From contig JBEKBO010000066.1 of NCBI GenBank assembly GCA_050015355.1, positions 1 to 25,247 of the forward strand: a DNA stretch of 25,247 nucleotides. The letters run 5' to 3'. The translations under genes and the position numbers were made by a program. The DNA comes from CAWBRT01 sp050015355 (GTDB lineage Bacteria > Acidobacteriota > Terriglobia > Terriglobales > Acidobacteriaceae). Shown here one piece after another: positions 1-7,997 of the stretch (position 1 is the first letter of the stretch; each line of letters opens with the position of its first letter). The notes beneath the pieces were generated by a model. That model was not told where the DNA came from and did no database searches. It saw only the letters and a list, made by a program, of their open reading frames with translations.

Positions 1-154
1 CCATAACGCGTAAGTCGTCTTCCAGGGCGAAAAACTTCCTCATGCCCACGCGGAAAATCGGCTCGCTATCAGCAACGACTACTCGAATCCGATTGATGCC
101 GCCATCAAGCTCTTGCTCTGTTTGTCCCTGTGCCTTATCGGGCTCAGTGGCCAT
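1..154 (-). CDS. Response regulator, N-terminal part (receiver domain, probably NarL/LuxR type), cut by window edge
   Basis: The gene reads leftward from an ATG at 154 and leaves the window after 51 residues. After about 20 polar residues the protein continues INRIRVVVADSEPIFRVGMRKF, cited here only as the region of residues 20-41. This matches the first beta strand, acidic pocket and alpha-1 of a response-regulator receiver domain (VVVADSEP, with D29 and E31 as candidate acidic-pocket residues). The pattern IFRVGM after the pocket is typical of NarL/FixJ-type regulators, but the phosphorylated Asp and any DNA-binding domain lie outside the window. It starts 33 bp after the PilZ gene, so the two are probably co-transcribed. 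A GA-rich stretch (GGAAAGGGAGAG) lies upstream but too far from the ATG for an ideal Shine-Dalgarno site. The receiver assignment is fairly secure; the output domain is unknown. Confidence 0.75.
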   Translation of the reverse strand, partial: MATEPDKAQGQTEQELDGGINRIRVVVADSEPIFRVGMRKFFALEDDLRVM

Positions 155-187
155 CGCGGTTCCCTGGGGAAACTCTCCCTTTCCTAT

Positions 188-508
188 TTACGAACGCAGG
201 AATCGGTACTCGTCAATAATAACAGCCAACTCCTGACGATTACCTACAGGTGAGCAGCGTACCACGCGCCCGGTACAGTTCACCAGTACATCCTTGCCCG
301 CACGGATATTTCCCGCGGGCATAGCCATGATGAACTCGATTGTACTGTCTGCCGGGATAAACTGATCCAACAGGAAGAGGGCTCCCGCTGACGAAATGTT
401 TTGAGACTCAGCGGAGAACTCTTGCCCGTTGTAGCGAATTGTGATCGCGAGCCTGAGCGGGAAGCGAACACCGCAACGCAAATCCGGAATTGAACTTGGA
501 GCTATCAC
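188..508 (-). CDS. PilZ-domain protein (putative c-di-GMP binding)
   Basis: The protein carries a PilZ-like pattern: an arginine-containing N-terminal segment (RCGVRFPLRLAITI) followed about 20 residues later by SQNISSAGALF, which resembles the D/NxSxxG motif, then several beta strands ending in GRVVRC and ELAVIIDEY. PilZ domains bind cyclic di-GMP and alter the activity of a partner or of the host protein. The first Arg motif here is RxxxR-like rather than the usual consecutive RR, so ligand binding is not certain. The open frame extends to a TTG at 628, only 16 bp after the tldE stop. The extra 40 residues do not look like PilZ sequence, so the GTG at 508 was chosen; neither start has a convincing Shine-Dalgarno site. 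It lies downstream of tldE and just upstream of the response-regulator gene on the same strand. Confidence 0.65.
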   Translation of the reverse strand: MIAPSSIPDLRCGVRFPLRLAITIRYNGQEFSAESQNISSAGALFLLDQFIPADSTIEFIMAMPAGNIRAGKDVLVNCTGRVVRCSPVGNRQELAVIIDEYRFLRS

Positions 509-644
509 AGTTTCGGAGCATATACCTGAATCGCGAATTGTCCGAATTACGAAAGTAATCCTCGGCCGGAATGACGCCCGGTGCTCCGTCCGGACGACTT
601 CCGCATCCTGGAAGTGATTACCCTGCAATCAGTTAAAACCATAG

Positions 645-2024
645 TTAGAACTTAGTAACCTCAGTAAAATTGAAGTCGTTCACTTTCATCGCGGGCACCA
701 CCATGTCGAATGATTCCTCACCGCTGGCCCGCACCGGCGCGCTCATCGCCACTACGTTGCAGAGCATGTGCAGCAGGCTCTCGTTGAACCGGAAGTTCAA
801 TATCCCGCTGCCGATGGCGCCGTTTTCCACCAGGAAGGTCCCGTCGCGAGTCATGCCGGTAAGAATCTTCTCGTACGGGTCAACCTCGCGGATGTACCAC
901 AGCCGCGTGATGTAGACCCCGCGCTCGGTCTCGCTCACCATTTGCTCAAGCGTCTTGGCCGCGCCTGGCACTGCGAACACAATGTTCATCGGGGCTTCGC
1001 CCATCTCGTTCGGCAGCGGGAAGCCGTGGCCGGTGGGCCGAACCGTTCCCAGTTGCGAAGCGAATTGCGAAGCGGCGAGTTGCCGCGCGCTTCCGCGAGC
1101 GTATACCAGGTTCTTGATGACGCCGTTTTTTACCAGCTCCACCCGCCTGCGGCGCACGCCTTCGCCGTCAAAGGCCGCTCCCGATTGCAAGGGATGATAG
1201 ACGTCGTCGTCGATCGTAATGTTTTCGCCGAAGATCTTTTTCCCGATCCGATTGTTCAAGAACGAACGCTGGTCGAGCAGCGCCATGCCTCCAAAATCCC
1301 AGAACATGAAGCCAACCAGGTCGAGCACCGCCGCCGGCTCCAGGATGACAGTGTGCTTGCCCGGGGCCAGTTCCTTCGGATTCGCCGAACGCTTCGCTTT
1401 CTCGGCCGCCTTCTCCGCCAGCCGGAGCGCATCGATCTGATCAATATCGGACGAATTGCTCTTCTGCCAGCCGGAGGAGTTCCCCGCCAGCATCGTTACC
1501 GAGGCCTCGGCCAGCGTCTGCGAGTGGTAGAGGTCGACCCCTCGCGAGTTCAGCAGCACTTCCATCTGCTCCGAGACGGCGAAAGTGCCGGCCGCGGTCA
1601 GATGCTCGCGCTTGGCGATTGCGACCATTCCGGCGACAGCTTCGGCACGTTGTCCCGCATCGACAACCGCGGTACGCGCCACATGGCGGTTCGGGGCCAA
1701 ACCGCCGCCTGTCTCCTCCGGCGTGGGCAGCGGAAGCAGGTCGGGGTCGGGTTGCTGTACCCTGGCCAGCGACTCGGCCTGCTCAACCACGCGCCTCAGG
1801 CTCTCGTCGTCATAGCGGTTGGTGCTCGCCCGCGCCGTGCGGCCGTCGAAAACCACGCGCAGGGAGGCGGCATAGTTCTCCTCGGCCACGTTCTGCGTGA
1901 TGGCGTTGTTGGCAAAACGGGTAAGCGCACTGCATCCGCCGCTCACGATCAACTCCACCTCATCAGCGGAGGAAAGCTTGCGAATGCGCTGGAAAATCTC
2001 GTGAGCTCTATCTCTGTTCAGCAT
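645..2024 (-). CDS. pmbA: TldE/PmbA family protein, non-catalytic partner of the TldD metalloprotease
   Basis: A 459-residue protein of the usual length for TldE/PmbA. Recognisable segments include the N-terminal FANNAITQNVAEE region, a middle domain containing NSRGVDLYHSQT, and the C-terminal part with GVYITRLWYIREVDPY and LTGMTRDGTFLVENG, which is characteristic of the family. In E. coli TldD and TldE form a heterodimer that degrades unfolded peptides and trims precursors such as microcin B17 and CcdA; TldE lacks the HExxxH zinc site, and none is seen here. The start ATG at 2024 is supported by AGGAAGG about 9 nt upstream. The tldD gene lies upstream on the same strand, separated by 253 bp that hold a palindromic repeat. 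The two are probably still functionally paired even if transcription is partly interrupted. Confidence 0.9.
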   Translation of the reverse strand: MLNRDRAHEIFQRIRKLSSADEVELIVSGGCSALTRFANNAITQNVAEENYAASLRVVFDGRTARASTNRYDDESLRRVVEQAESLARVQQPDPDLLPLPTPEETGGGLAPNRHVARTAVVDAGQRAEAVAGMVAIAKREHLTAAGTFAVSEQMEVLLNSRGVDLYHSQTLAEASVTMLAGNSSGWQKSNSSDIDQIDALRLAEKAAEKAKRSANPKELAPGKHTVILEPAAVLDLVGFMFWDFGGMALLDQRSFLNNRIGKKIFGENITIDDDVYHPLQSGAAFDGEGVRRRRVELVKNGVIKNLVYARGSARQLAASQFASQLGTVRPTGHGFPLPNEMGEAPMNIVFAVPGAAKTLEQMVSETERGVYITRLWYIREVDPYEKILTGMTRDGTFLVENGAIGSGILNFRFNESLLHMLCNVVAMSAPVRASGEESFDMVVPAMKVNDFNFTEVTKF

Positions 2025-2092
2025 CTTGCCGTTCCTTCCTGACTTGTCGCTCCGTCCGCTCGGGTGATCGCACCGCCATTGCGGCTAACGGG

Positions 2093-2239
2093 CGTCATCC
2101 CGAACGTAGCGGCCTCTATTGCCGCGGAGTCGAGGGATCTTGTGTTTGCCTGCGGCCTTTCGAGGCTCCCACTTCCGTCGAGCAACGCAAGATTTCTCGA
2201 CTCGGACGGGGATTTCGCCCGCCCTCGCTCGAAATGACG
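2093..2239. repeat. Long imperfect palindrome (intergenic repeat element) between tldD and tldE
   Basis: Two nested inverted repeats are visible. The outer arms begin CGTCATCCCGAACG at 2093 and end in a near-complement CGCTCGAAATGACG at 2239. The inner arms are GAGTCGAGGGATCTTG (2127-2142) and CAAGATTTCTCGACTC (2188-2203), which pair at 14 of 16 positions. The whole 147 bp can therefore fold into one long hairpin. Its ends (CGTCAT...ATGACG) resemble dispersed intergenic repeats common in acidobacterial genomes; that comparison is from memory. There is no transposase, so it is either a MITE-like non-autonomous element or a structural repeat. It sits between two genes normally in one operon. 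Confidence 0.7.
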
Positions 2240-2277
2240 ATCTCTCGCTTTCACACGCTATTGTGGTTGCCGGCCGA

Positions 2278-3744
2278 TCACTGTCCCTTATACGCCGAGC
2301 CCACCTGCACATTGCGGAAGCGCGCCGGCGACGCCCCGTGCCCCGTCCCCATCACCTGTTGGGGTTGCCCTTTGCCACAGTTCGGCGTGCCCCACAGGGT
2401 CCACTGATCGCGCGAGCACAAGCCGTCGAGCGAGTTCCAGAACTCGGTGGTGATCCCCGAATACGAAGGATTTTTGATCACCCTCCCGAGCTTGCCGCCC
2501 TTGATCTCCCAGCCGATTTCGCAGCCGAACTGGAAGTTGTAGCGTTTGTCGTCGATCGACCAGGAGCGGTTCGTCTGCATGAAGATGCCGTCGTCGGTCT
2601 GCGCGATCAGCTCATCGAGCGTCAGCGGGCGCTCGCCCGGCAGCAGGCTGATATTCGTCATGCGTACGATGGGCACGCGATTCCAGCTTTCGGCGCGCAT
2701 GTTGCCGCCGCTGCGCGCGCGCCCGATCATCGCCGCCGTGTCGCGCGACGAGAGATACCCGGTGAACTGCCCTTTCTGGATGATGGGCACGCACTGCGCC
2801 TGCACGCCTTCATCGTCGTAGGCGAACGTGCCCAACCCCGGGCCGTGCGCTTCGGTGGCATCGGCCACCACGTTCACCAGCTCGCTGCCGTAGCGCAGGT
2901 TGTTCAGTTTGTCGAGGGTGAGAAACGAAGTTCCGGCAAAGTTCGCTTCCATGCCGAGCACGCGGTCGAGTTCAATCGGATGGCCTATCGATTCGTGAAT
3001 CTGCAACCCCATCTGCGAAGAATCCAGCACCAGCGTCAGGCGTCCCTGCGGACACTTCGCCGCCCGGTGCAGCGCCACGCACTCCTCGCCGATGCGCCGC
3101 GCGTTCTCCACCAGCTTCAATTCTTCGACCAGTTCGTAGCCCTTGTTCTGCCACTGCCCGCCGAACGAGTTCGGATACGAGCGCTTCTGGATCTCGGTGC
3201 CGGCAAACGCGTAGGCGGCATAACCCGCCCCGGTCGTAAAGCGCGTCTGGCGGATATCGGAGCCCTCAGTGTTGTAGAACCACTGCTCCGAGCGGCGGAA
3301 GTTGAGGTTCGTTTCGGCCAGCGTTATGCCCTGGACGCCGCGCAGAGCCGCATCAATGCTCATCAGCAACTGGAGGTTGTCATCTATCGACGTCGTGAAC
3401 GGGTCGATTCTGCAAGGCGAACTCCAGTCGGCCTTCGCCGGCTCTTCCGGAACCAGGTGCAGCGGGCGTTCCTTCACCCTTGCCGAAGCCCTGGCAATGG
3501 CGACGGCTTCGGCGGCGCAACGCTCGACCCCCTCCTGCGCCAGATCCTCGGTAGCGGCGAAGCCCCAGGCGCCATCGGCGATCACCCTGATCCCGGCTCC
3601 CATCGATTCATAGCTGGAGGCCGTGCCGATCTTTCCGTTCTTTGTCGCCAGTGCCCGGTCGCGCTCGTGCACCACCCGCGCCTCGGCGTAGCTGGCGCCC
3701 CGAGCCTGCGCCGTCCCTAGTGCCCACTCAGCAATCCGTTTCAT
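2278..3744 (-). CDS. tldD: TldD family zinc metalloprotease
   Basis: A 488-residue protein with the TldD signature HESIGHPIELD (H250, E251, H255), the HExxxH zinc and catalytic motif, followed by the conserved EANFAGTSF segment. A late cysteine in TPNCGKGQP matches the third zinc ligand region known from E. coli TldD, and the protein ends with the family-typical MGTGHGASPARFRNVQVG. With TldE it should form a cytoplasmic heterodimer that degrades small unfolded peptides. The frame stays open upstream to 3819, but the ATG at 3744 is preceded by GAGGTGA and gives a normal N-terminus (MKRIAEWALG), so it was preferred. tldE follows on the same strand after a 253-bp gap. The physiological substrate here is unknown. 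Confidence 0.93.
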   Translation of the reverse strand: MKRIAEWALGTAQARGASYAEARVVHERDRALATKNGKIGTASSYESMGAGIRVIADGAWGFAATEDLAQEGVERCAAEAVAIARASARVKERPLHLVPEEPAKADWSSPCRIDPFTTSIDDNLQLLMSIDAALRGVQGITLAETNLNFRRSEQWFYNTEGSDIRQTRFTTGAGYAAYAFAGTEIQKRSYPNSFGGQWQNKGYELVEELKLVENARRIGEECVALHRAAKCPQGRLTLVLDSSQMGLQIHESIGHPIELDRVLGMEANFAGTSFLTLDKLNNLRYGSELVNVVADATEAHGPGLGTFAYDDEGVQAQCVPIIQKGQFTGYLSSRDTAAMIGRARSGGNMRAESWNRVPIVRMTNISLLPGERPLTLDELIAQTDDGIFMQTNRSWSIDDKRYNFQFGCEIGWEIKGGKLGRVIKNPSYSGITTEFWNSLDGLCSRDQWTLWGTPNCGKGQPQQVMGTGHGASPARFRNVQVGSAYKGQ

Positions 3745-3964
3745 GCTCACCTCGAACCGATGATGATAACAAGTCCGGGCCGTCCCCGGCTCTCCCGGCC
3801 CCCTCGACCTGCTACTCACAACTTAGGAATTAAGCAAAACAGACTCGGTCTCTCGGTAGCGGCACAAGACTGAAATCAGAGGATCAGTTTATTCCGAACT
3901 CGGCCGCAAACGGCTAAGATGTGCTTGCTTTAGTCCAGGTCTAGATTGTCCCCGAAGGAGCCCG

Positions 3965-4147
3965 GTGAATCTGCCGCCCAACCTGCCGCATTTTGTTCGC
4001 AAGACCATTTGTAACGGGATTATTCTGTCCACCTGCCTGCTGTGCTCGAAGGTCGTGGGCAGTCCTGCTGCTGCAATGCTGAAGATCGCGGAACAGTCCC
4101 ACATGTGCATTGGGGAATTCTCGATGTCCAAACGCGCGCAAGCCTGA
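3965..4147 (+). CDS. Small Cys/His protein, possible zinc-binding (CxxC...HxC), 60 aa
   Basis: A short open frame starts at GTG 3965, four bases after a good AAGGAG Shine-Dalgarno site (3955-3960), and ends at TGA 4145-4147. Its core, STCLLCSKVVGS followed by EQSHMC, has the spacing C-x2-C-x18-H-x-C, which could bind a metal ion as a small zinc ribbon. Short proteins with a CxxC, a conserved Ala/Glu helix and a final HxC are, from memory, frequent hypothetical proteins in acidobacteria; this could not be checked. It is transcribed away from tldD, and the region has no overlapping recognisable gene. It might be a regulatory adaptor. A peptide processed by neighbouring TldDE is an alternative without direct evidence. 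The clear ribosome site and patterned cysteines argue against a chance frame. Confidence 0.5.
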   Translation: MNLPPNLPHFVRKTICNGIILSTCLLCSKVVGSPAAAMLKIAEQSHMCIGEFSMSKRAQA

Positions 4148-4287
4148 CGCCTCCGGGAAAATCTCTTTCCACCGGCCCACCCCGCCTCCCTGCACCGCTT
4201 GGAATTCCTTTGTTGCACGCCCGTAATAAATGCGCCAGTCTCCGGCACATGCCCGCCCTTGCCTGCCAGATCAGCGGCAAATAGCAA

Positions 4288-4307
4288 GGGCGCTCCGCGG
4301 AGCGCCC
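4288..4307 (-). terminator. Perfect GC-rich hairpin after the PEP-CTERM gene
   Basis: GGGCGCTCCG is followed directly by its exact complement CGGAGCGCCC, a 20-bp perfect palindrome 28 bp past the stop codon at 4336 on the minus strand. The bases after it on that strand (TTGCTATTT) are only moderately T-rich, so it is either a weak intrinsic terminator or a 3' stabilising hairpin. Confidence 0.6.
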
Positions 4308-4335
4308 TGAGCCAGGAGTGCGAATCGAATCCGGT

Positions 4336-4962
4336 CTAGCTGAATCTCTTGCGAATAAACCCTGCCAGGCTCACCAAGCCTGTGCCAAGCAGAGCCAGAG
4401 TGCCTGGTTCCGGCACCGGAGCGGGACCGATGAATTCCTGCGGCGTGCCGTAACCGCTGGGCGTGGTGGTGGGCGTGTAAATCGCCAGACCAGCGAACTC
4501 GGTCGGCGTGAAGGTTTGGCCTTGCGCCAGAGCGATCCAAGCGGCGGAGCTTGTTCCCGGCCCCGTGTAAGCAGGAGCGCTCGAATCTAAAAGGTCCCAG
4601 ATGGCGTAGCTGATGCCAATGGCCGTGTTCGCCGACGGGTTCGCACCGAGTTGCAGGAAGAGCCATGCGGCTTGCTGGTAATTGGCGATTTTGCCAGCGC
4701 CGCCAAAGGTGTTCGTCGTGTTGTAGAGGCTGCTTACCGTCGCCTGCCAGCTCGGTTCACCCGATGAGATCTCGTTTCCATACGTCATGCAGGACATCGC
4801 TACGCTTGCATTGCCATTGACCGAAACATAGTACGGATAGTCACTAATGCCGTTGTAACTATTACTTCCTGTCCCTTCAAACGTGATCGTAACAGTGTCC
4901 GCCTGTACAGCTACAGAGGTGGATAAAAGCCCCAAGACGAGCACCAAGGCCCATTTACGCAT
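4336..4962 (-). CDS. PEP-CTERM sorting-domain exported protein
   Basis: The 208-residue protein starts at ATG 4962 (MRKWALVLVLGLLSTSVAVQA), a signal peptide with a basic start, hydrophobic core and AxA-like cleavage site ending near residue 21. GGGG lies about 6 nt upstream; an in-frame ATG 33 bp further up gives an implausible extension. The C-terminus is a textbook PEP-CTERM tripartite signal: VPEPGTLALL, a hydrophobic helix (GTGLVSLAGF) and the basic tail IRKRFS. Such proteins are exported and processed by an exosortase, usually in organisms making exopolysaccharide. The middle region is rich in Ser, Thr, Asn and Gly, and its function was not recognised. No exosortase gene is in the window. 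It is monocistronic, bounded by hairpins on the 3' side and a 438-bp gap upstream. Confidence 0.9.
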   Translation of the reverse strand: MRKWALVLVLGLLSTSVAVQADTVTITFEGTGSNSYNGISDYPYYVSVNGNASVAMSCMTYGNEISSGEPSWQATVSSLYNTTNTFGGAGKIANYQQAAWLFLQLGANPSANTAIGISYAIWDLLDSSAPAYTGPGTSSAAWIALAQGQTFTPTEFAGLAIYTPTTTPSGYGTPQEFIGPAPVPEPGTLALLGTGLVSLAGFIRKRFS

Positions 4963-5300
4963 TCCAGCCCCTTTATCCCACGAAAGTCTGAACACACCAA
5001 CAGTGCAATCGGATAGCCACCTTTGCGCAGGTAATCAAATGGAAGAAAACAAGACCGATAATGGTAATCACTGCCGGCAAGCACCACGCTTTTGCACCAT
5101 TTGGGAAAACATTTCCCACCCAAAGTACATAGACCTTTAGTAATTAGTAATCACTTAGATCGGCCCGGACGGACCACGCGGACGCCGCCCACCTTCGGGC
5201 ACACGCAACCAGCGTCTGCATTGGCTACGGAGATGGCACGGCCCAGCCGTCGCGTTTTTCGGCAGCTTGCTAATCGCGGAAAGGTAAATCCCAAAATAGA
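4963..5300. other. Non-coding stretch upstream of the PEP-CTERM gene
   Basis: No credible gene is seen between the PEP-CTERM start and the ahcY-side hairpin. The region holds the TGGGAAA-ACA-TTTCCCA palindrome (5102-5118), an AT-rich segment with the overlapping repeat TTAGTAATTAGTAATCAC (about 5137-5154), and on the minus strand a weak promoter candidate TTGATT-N17-TATCCG close to the PEP-CTERM gene. The part from 5160 to 5300 is GC-rich and shows nothing recognisable. Confidence 0.5.
5102..5118. promoter_or_regulatory. Perfect palindrome, candidate operator for the PEP-CTERM gene
   Basis: TGGGAAA (5102-5108) and TTTCCCA (5112-5118) are exact complements separated by ACA. TTTGGG and CCCAAA flank it as a second, wider pair. 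It lies about 140 bp upstream of the PEP-CTERM start. Its size and symmetry fit a dimeric repressor or activator site; no family was recognised. Confidence 0.35.
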
Positions 5301-5363
5301 GCCGGGCGTTCGGGGTCCCCGGCAAACGCTTTGGCGTTTGCTGGGGTGACGTTAACGCCCGGC
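5301..5363 (-). terminator. Two-tier stem-loop downstream of ahcY
   Basis: The outer arms GCCGGGCGTT (5301-5310) and AACGCCCGGC (5354-5363) are perfectly complementary. Inside them CCCCGGCAAACGC and GCGTTTGCTGGGG (5318-5346) form a second stem with a TTTG loop and one G-T pair. It begins 38 bp after the ahcY stop. On the minus strand it is followed by TCTATTTTGGG, a short T-rich run. It is probably the 3' end of the metK-ahcY transcript; the two-tier design is more elaborate than a usual intrinsic terminator. Confidence 0.6.
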
Positions 5364-5400
5364 GGTGATTCCAAGGGGATACGTCGACTGCGGAATTGCT

Positions 5401-6678
5401 CTAGGTGCCTTCCGCCCAGCCCGCCAAGTACTCCTCCTGCTCGGGCGTCAGACGATCAATTTTGATTCCCATCGATTCCAGCTTCAGCCGCGCCACTCGC
5501 TTGTCTAGCTCATCAGGAACTTTGAAGACCTTCTTATCGAGGCTGGCGTGGTTCTTGACCATGTACTCGACCGAGAGCGCCTGGTCGGCGAAGCTCATAT
5601 CCATGACCGCCGCCGGATGTCCTTCGGCCGCGGCCAGGTTGATCAGCCGGCCTTCGCCCAGCACGTTGATCTTGCGGCCGTCCCGCAGGGAGTACTCCTC
5701 GACGAAGTTGCGCGTCACGCGCTTGCCGCTGGATAGTTTTTCCAGCGCCGGAATATCGATCTCGACGTTGAAGTGGCCCGAGTTGGCGACGATGGCCCCG
5801 TCCTTCATAACCGCGAAGTGCTCCTTACGCAGCACGTTCTTGTTGCCGGTCACGGTGCAGAAGATGTCGCCGATTTTGGCCGCGTGCTCCATGGCCATTA
5901 CGCGATAGCCGTCCATTACCGCTTCCAGAGCCTTCGTCGGGTCAATCTCGGTGATGATAACCTCGGCGCCCAGCCCGCGCGCCCGGCTCGCCAGGCCGCG
6001 TCCGCACCAGCCATAACCGGCAACGACGAACTTGGAGCCCGCCAGCAGGAAGTTGGTGGCGCGGATGATGCCGTCGATCGTCGATTGTCCGGTGCCATAG
6101 CGATTATCGAACAGGTGCTTGGTGTCAGCGTCGTTCACGGCGATGATCGGATAGCGCAGCACGCCCTGCTTGGCCATGGCGCGCAACCGTATGACTCCGG
6201 TGGTGGTTTCTTCCGTGCCGCCCAGGATGCCGTCCAGCACATCCGTCCGCTTGGTCAGGGCCGTGGTCACCAAGTCCGCCCCATCGTCCATGGTGATGTG
6301 CGGCTTGTGATCAAGGGCGGCCATGATGTGCTTGTAATAAGTCTCGTTGTCCTCGCCCTTGATGGCAAAGACCGGGATATTGCTATCGCGCACCAGCGCC
6401 GCGGCCACATCATCCTGGGTCGAGAGCGGATTGGAAGCGCACAACACCACGTCGGCGCCGCCATCCCGAAGGGTGATCGCCAGATTCGCCGTCTCAGCCG
6501 TCACATGCAGACAGGCGGCGATACGCATGCCCTGCAAGGGCTGATTCTTAATAAACTCTTTGCGGATGATCTGCAGAACCTGCATCGACTGGTTCGCCCA
6601 GTCGATGCGCTTCCGTCCCAAATCCGCCATCTCGAGATTTTTGATATCAAACGAAGGAACTTGTGCCGCGGTTGGCAT
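5401..6678 (-). CDS. ahcY: Adenosylhomocysteinase (S-adenosyl-L-homocysteine hydrolase)
   Basis: The enzyme splits S-adenosylhomocysteine into adenosine and homocysteine, removing the product inhibitor of methyltransferases. At 425 residues it is the short bacterial/archaeal form without the C-terminal KPxxYRY of the longer enzymes. Visible landmarks are LHVTAETANL (residues 57-66), the acidic DDGAD (131-135), TEETTTG (155-161), the catalytic-region NDADTKHLFDN (182-192), the NAD-binding GYGWCGRG (221-228), NSGHF (299-303) and NLAAAEGHP (347-355). It follows metK on the same strand after 129 bp, so the pair covers the SAM cycle and is probably co-regulated. The start ATG at 6678 gives a normal N-terminus, although only a weak purine-rich stretch (TGTAAAGATT) precedes it. 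No SAH riboswitch was recognised in the metK-ahcY gap. Confidence 0.97.
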   Translation of the reverse strand: MPTAAQVPSFDIKNLEMADLGRKRIDWANQSMQVLQIIRKEFIKNQPLQGMRIAACLHVTAETANLAITLRDGGADVVLCASNPLSTQDDVAAALVRDSNIPVFAIKGEDNETYYKHIMAALDHKPHITMDDGADLVTTALTKRTDVLDGILGGTEETTTGVIRLRAMAKQGVLRYPIIAVNDADTKHLFDNRYGTGQSTIDGIIRATNFLLAGSKFVVAGYGWCGRGLASRARGLGAEVIITEIDPTKALEAVMDGYRVMAMEHAAKIGDIFCTVTGNKNVLRKEHFAVMKDGAIVANSGHFNVEIDIPALEKLSSGKRVTRNFVEEYSLRDGRKINVLGEGRLINLAAAEGHPAAVMDMSFADQALSVEYMVKNHASLDKKVFKVPDELDKRVARLKLESMGIKIDRLTPEQEEYLAGWAEGT

Positions 6679-6807
6679 AATCTTTACACCCCAATCTGTT
6701 TTAACGATACACGGTTGCCGGCAGCTACGGGAGAACGGCTTTCATGCAGGCGAAACCAGAGCACGTGCCAAGCAAGGCGACAAATCCGAGCCTACTGCCG
6801 GAGAGCC

Positions 6808-7980
6808 TTACTTTTTCGCGGCCTCGGCCCGCAGCCCAGCCGCTTCACGCAGTGCCGCGGCCTTGTCCGTGATCTCCCAGGTGAAATCCTTGTCGTCACG
6901 GCCAAAGTGACCGAACGCCGCGGTCTTCCGGTAAATCGGACGCCGCAGGTCGAGGTGCTCGATAATGCCGCGCGGCGTCAGCGGGAAGTTCTGGCGCACC
7001 AGATCCTGCAATTTTTCGCGCGCGATCTTACCGGTGCCGAAGGTGTCGACCAGCACGCTGACCGGTTCGGCCACGCCAATGGCATAAGCAAGCTGTACCT
7101 CGCAACGATCGGCCAGCCCCGCCGCCACAACGTTCTTGGCGATGTAGCGAGCCATGTAGGCAGCCGAGCGATCGACCTTGGTCGGGTCTTTGCCGCTGAA
7201 GGCTCCGCCGCCATGACGGCCCATGCCGCCGTAGGTGTCGACGATGATCTTACGGCCGGTCAGGCCGGTGTCACCCATCGGACCACCGATGACGAAGCGG
7301 CCGGTGGGATTGATGTGGTACTTGGTATCGGCGTCGAGCAGGCTGCTCGGAATTGTCGCCTGGATGATGTGCTTCAGGATGTCGGCACGAAGCTCCTCGT
7401 TGCTGACGGTTTCGGCGTGCTGTGTCGAAATGACAACGGCATCCACGCGAACCGGCTTGCCGGTTTCGTCGTACTCAACAGTCACCTGGGATTTGCCGTC
7501 GGGGCGGAGGTAGGAAAGCAATCCTGTCTTACGAGCATGGGAGAGACGCTGTACCAGCTTATGAGCCAGCGAGATTGCCACCGGCATGTACTCCGGGGTC
7601 TCGTTGGTGGCGTAACCGAACATCATTCCCTGATCGCCCGCACCCCCTGTGTCGACGCCCATCGCGATGTCGCCGGACTGCTTGTTGATGGTCGAGATGA
7701 CCGCACAGGTATTGGAATCAAAACCGTAAAGGGCGTTATCGTAACCGATCGCGCTGACCACGCCGCGAACCACCGACTGGAAGTCGACGTAGGCTTTGGT
7801 CGTGATTTCGCCGGCGATCACTACCAGTCCGGTAGCGGTCAAGGTCTCGCAGGCCACCCGGCTATACCGGTCTTGCTCAAGGCAAGCATCGAGGATGGCG
7901 TCGGAGATCTGGTCGGCGATTTTATCGGGATGACCTTCGGTTACTGACTCGGAAGTAAACAAAAAGCGATTACGGGACAA
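6808..7980 (-). CDS. metK: S-adenosylmethionine synthase (methionine adenosyltransferase)
   Basis: The enzyme makes S-adenosylmethionine from methionine and ATP in the cytoplasm. The 390-residue length and the signatures are canonical: SESVTEGHPDK (residues 10-20, ATP/Mg site), GAGDQGMMFGY (113-123) and GGGAFSGKDPTKVDRS (257-272, phosphate-binding loop). The ATG at 7980 is preceded by AGGAGG at the right distance (AGGAGGACAGC), so the start is firm. ahcY follows 129 bp downstream. The preceding ~115-nt leader has complementary segments that could form alternative hairpins (separate entry). Confidence 0.98.
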   Translation of the reverse strand: MSRNRFLFTSESVTEGHPDKIADQISDAILDACLEQDRYSRVACETLTATGLVVIAGEITTKAYVDFQSVVRGVVSAIGYDNALYGFDSNTCAVISTINKQSGDIAMGVDTGGAGDQGMMFGYATNETPEYMPVAISLAHKLVQRLSHARKTGLLSYLRPDGKSQVTVEYDETGKPVRVDAVVISTQHAETVSNEELRADILKHIIQATIPSSLLDADTKYHINPTGRFVIGGPMGDTGLTGRKIIVDTYGGMGRHGGGAFSGKDPTKVDRSAAYMARYIAKNVVAAGLADRCEVQLAYAIGVAEPVSVLVDTFGTGKIAREKLQDLVRQNFPLTPRGIIEHLDLRRPIYRKTAAFGHFGRDDKDFTWEITDKAAALREAAGLRAEAAKK

Positions 7981-7997
7981 GCTGTCCTCCTGGTTCG

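Noticed and set aside
768..2042. 424-codon plus-strand open frame antisense to tldE
   Set aside because: Shadow of a clearly recognised gene.
2119..3720. 533-codon plus-strand open frame antisense to tldD
   Set aside because: Shadow of tldD with Arg/His-rich composition and no ribosome site.
3889..4287. 132-codon minus-strand frame
   Set aside because: Composition irregular, no ribosome site or domain, and it overlaps the better supported small plus-strand gene.
6679..6807. SAH riboswitch in the metK-ahcY gap
   Set aside because: The expected conserved core and pairings were not found by eye.
5773..7947. 724-codon plus-strand open frame
   Set aside because: Antisense to ahcY and metK; the translated product has no recognisable domain and arises from high-GC codon bias.
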